64,000 bases of DNA from Clostridium sp. HBUAS56010. Lineage in GTDB: Bacteria > Bacillota > Clostridia > Lachnospirales > Lachnospiraceae. How positions within the stretch are numbered: the stretch's first letter is position 1; the number at the start of each line of letters is the position of its first letter. The stretch spans positions 215,727 through 279,726 of the forward strand of contig NZ_SULJ01000004.1 in assembly GCF_007115105.1 (NCBI RefSeq). Direction: 5' to 3'. The position numbers and the translations under genes are program-made. The notes under the pieces are model-generated. The model searched no databases. It saw only the letters and a list, made by a program, of their open reading frames with translations, and was not told the origin of the DNA. Positions 62,879 through 64,000 of the stretch are shown piece after piece.

Positions 62879-63092
62879 TCTTATATTTCCTTTCTGCGGC
62901 TTCAATCACAGATATATTCATGGCATTATAATCACTTCTATCTGTTGAATACACATCGAAATTTACCAGATAGCCACTTTCAACATATTCCCCGTTTAAT
63001 TTTGACCAATGGATAAAATACTGCTGTCCATTCTCTCCACGAATAAACCCAAATCCCTTGTCTTCAAAATACTTTGTTACTGTTCCAAACAT
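62859..63092 (-). CDS. cold-shock-domain protein
   Basis: 77 residues. 'MFGTVTKYFEDKGFGFIRGENGQQYFIHWSKLN' contains the RNP1 (KGFGFI) and RNP2 (YFIHW, in place of VFVHF) motifs of the cold-shock domain. A basic C-terminal tail follows (ERKYKNGKKNK). Such proteins bind single-stranded RNA/DNA. Its start overlaps the upstream HU gene by 16 nt. Confidence 0.88.
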   Translation of the reverse strand: MFGTVTKYFEDKGFGFIRGENGQQYFIHWSKLNGEYVESGYLVNFDVYSTDRSDYNAMNISVIEAAERKYKNGKKNK

Positions 63093-63454
63093 TCGTCTTC
63101 TCCTTTCAATCCATGAATCCCTTTTTCCATATTCTTATTTAATCTTTCTTTCAAACTCTTTTTAAATAAATCATTTGTGTGGAAATGCAACCTTACAAAT
63201 GTACGAAGCTCACCTTCCTTGTCCTTCATCGTGCCAAGTCCACAATGTGAAGTTCTAACGATAGTAGGACGAATTGTACCTACTCCCTTAATGCTGACCT
63301 TTTCACCCTCCATTAATGCTTTGAGACATTCTTCTGCATACATTTTCAGAATATTTTCAATTGACTTCTTGGTGTAAGCATTATCCTCCCTTCTCCAAAC
63401 CCGTTCTATTGCTCTCCAGATTGTAAATCCATGGTCATGTTTTTCTTTGCTCAC
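63077..63454 (-). CDS. HU-family DNA-binding protein, divergent
   Basis: 125 residues from a GTG at 63454 with AAGGAGGAAATTAAA upstream. 'YTKKSIENILKMYAEECLKALMEGEKVSIKGVGTIRPTIVRTSH' matches the HU/IHF helical and beta-arm base ('VxIxGFGxF' becomes VSIKGVGTI). It lacks the usual tidy beta-arm Arg-Pro motif, so it is a divergent form, as often found on phages and ICEs. It is first in the island's minus-strand operon. Confidence 0.75.
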   Translation of the reverse strand: MSKEKHDHGFTIWRAIERVWRREDNAYTKKSIENILKMYAEECLKALMEGEKVSIKGVGTIRPTIVRTSHCGLGTMKDKEGELRTFVRLHFHTNDLFKKSLKERLNKNMEKGIHGLKGEDECLEQ

Positions 63455-63816
63455 TTTAATTTCCTCCTTGATTTTTATAAAATTGTTATCGGTGGTGCCG
63501 ATATCTGCTGAAACCTCCGGCCATTACCGGAATCTCAATTTTCATTAAATTGTTGTTTGCTAGTGTCATGTATTAGTGCTGTTGTAATGCCCCCGGTGGT
63601 CACCAGAATGTCCATATAGACGGTTTACTGGTGGGTAGGGGGATTTGTTTACGTTAGAATTTAAGGCACTAAAATAAGCCCACATACTCATATTTTTCAT
63701 ACCAGCATATAGACTTATTTAGATTTCCAAATTATGGATAATGGGTCAATAATGGGTCAAATTGATTATTGCCTACCTCCAAACTATTGATTTTACTACA
63801 TTTTTTCTTAATTAAC
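63455..63816. other. 362-nt noncoding region at the right end of the island
   Basis: No ORF is supported. Upstream of the HU gene two minus-strand hairpins are visible: CCGGTAATGGCCGG and TATCGGCACCACCGATA. C/G-tracts (CCCCCGGTGG, TAGGGGGATT) lie near 63590 and 63640. The end near the right att has the TAATGGGTCA repeats. Confidence 0.4.
63739..63759. repeat. two tandem TAATGGGTCA repeats near right attachment site
   Basis: TAATGGGTCA at 63739-63748 and 63750-63759. They are similar to the TAAGTGGTCA repeats at the left end, so they may be the opposite arm-type integrase sites. Confidence 0.55.
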
Positions 63817-63897
63817 CGTAGGTTCGATTCCTATCAGATGCACTATTTTTTTGGCCTTTTTAGTCTCTTAAAAAGCCTTACTTTATAAGGATTCTCT
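63817..63897 (+). repeat. 81-bp direct repeat, right attachment site
   Basis: Copy of 57970-58050 with one mismatch; it includes only the 3' part of the tRNA (from the T-arm), so it is not a functional tRNA gene. Confidence 0.93.
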
Positions 63898-63934
63898 TGT
63901 GTCTATCAGGTTTTCATGGATTGTCAACAGTTTT

Positions 63935-64000
63935 TTAGACAGTTTTTTTTAGGGTATTTATTCTATACTTCACCGGAGTCAGGTATCCCAGCGAAGAATG
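63935..64000 (-). CDS. IS3-family transposase, C-terminal end only (cut by window edge)
   Basis: The last 21 codons read HSSLGYLTPVKYRINTLKKT-V before TAA. 'HSSLGYLTPVxYR' is the near-universal end of IS3/IS150-group OrfB transposases (rve integrase core). The sequence just beyond the stop (TGTCTAAAAAACTGTTGACA on the minus strand) may be the IS end. Most of the gene lies outside the window. Confidence 0.85.
   Translation of the reverse strand, partial: HSSLGYLTPVKYRINTLKKTV

Larger units (their letters stand above)
57970..63897. mobile_element. 5.8-kb integrated genomic island at tRNA-Arg
   Basis: Bounded by the 81-bp direct repeat of the tRNA 3' region. All its genes are on the minus strand and AT-rich compared with the surrounding chromosome. 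It carries a tyrosine-integrase remnant at the tRNA end, a toxin-like/immunity pair, a phage-type nuclease-like protein and DNA-binding proteins (HU, cold shock). It has no replication or conjugation genes and only a truncated integrase, so it is probably a decayed or non-autonomous element. Confidence 0.85.

Noticed and set aside
63817..63840. A second tRNA-Arg gene
   Set aside because: Only the T-arm and 3' acceptor strand are present; no D-arm, anticodon arm or 5' acceptor strand lies upstream.
1..64000. CRISPR array
   Set aside because: No regularly spaced 24-40 bp direct repeats and no cas-like genes were seen.

Overview
The window reads as a chromosome segment of an anaerobic, endospore-forming, low-to-mid GC Firmicute, most likely a Lachnospiraceae (Clostridium cluster XIVa, Lacrimispora/Hungatella-like). 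Evidence is the sporulation pair spoIIP-gpr, the clostridial gene order comEC-holA / rpsT-gpr-spoIIP-lepA-hemW, a two-subunit L-serine dehydratase, and strong AGGAGG ribosome-binding sites. Most genes lie on the minus strand.

Layout. 1-6.5 kb: a surface-protein operon (a cell-wall-binding-repeat protein and a very large exported repeat protein that runs off the left edge). It sits behind a 263-bp segment bounded by perfect 25-bp inverted repeats, next to a tyrosine recombinase gene. The segment carries a terminator facing the operon and a promoter-like sequence facing away, so it looks like a phase-variation switch captured in the OFF orientation. 6.9-12.8 kb: hemW, lepA, spoIIP, gpr and divergent rpsT. 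12.9-28.4 kb: a complete contractile-tail cluster (tail terminator, sheath, tube, frameshifted chaperone, tape measure, LysM hub protein, baseplate, fibre, holin, amidase) with a divergent repressor/ImmA pair. It has no capsid, portal, terminase or integrase gene, so it is best read as an R-type tailocin (diffocin/PBSX-like) inserted between rpsT and holA. 28.5-38.3 kb: holA, comEC, a GerMN lipoprotein, an orphan histidine kinase, DegV, an ABC exporter and an unknown protein. 38.5-43.3 kb: glycolytic run gap-pgk-tpiA-gpmI. 43.6-46 kb: PHP phosphatase and sdaAB-sdaAA. 46-57.8 kb: argH, YfhO, GtrA, ApbE, an iron alcohol dehydrogenase, a LysR regulator, an ABC-class ATPase, queA and an unknown membrane-anchored protein. 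57.9-63.9 kb: tRNA-Arg(CCG) followed by a 5.8-kb AT-rich island bounded by an 81-bp direct repeat of the tRNA 3' end. The island carries a truncated integrase, a secreted toxin-like protein with a probable immunity partner, an AP2/NUMOD-type nuclease-like protein, and HU and cold-shock proteins. The last 66 bases are the 3' end of an IS3-family transposase.

The three most interesting systems are the invertible switch, the tailocin (with a textbook -1 frameshift site, A AAA AAC, and paired operators), and the tRNA island with its toxin/immunity pair. All functional calls come from reading the sequence; no database search was run.
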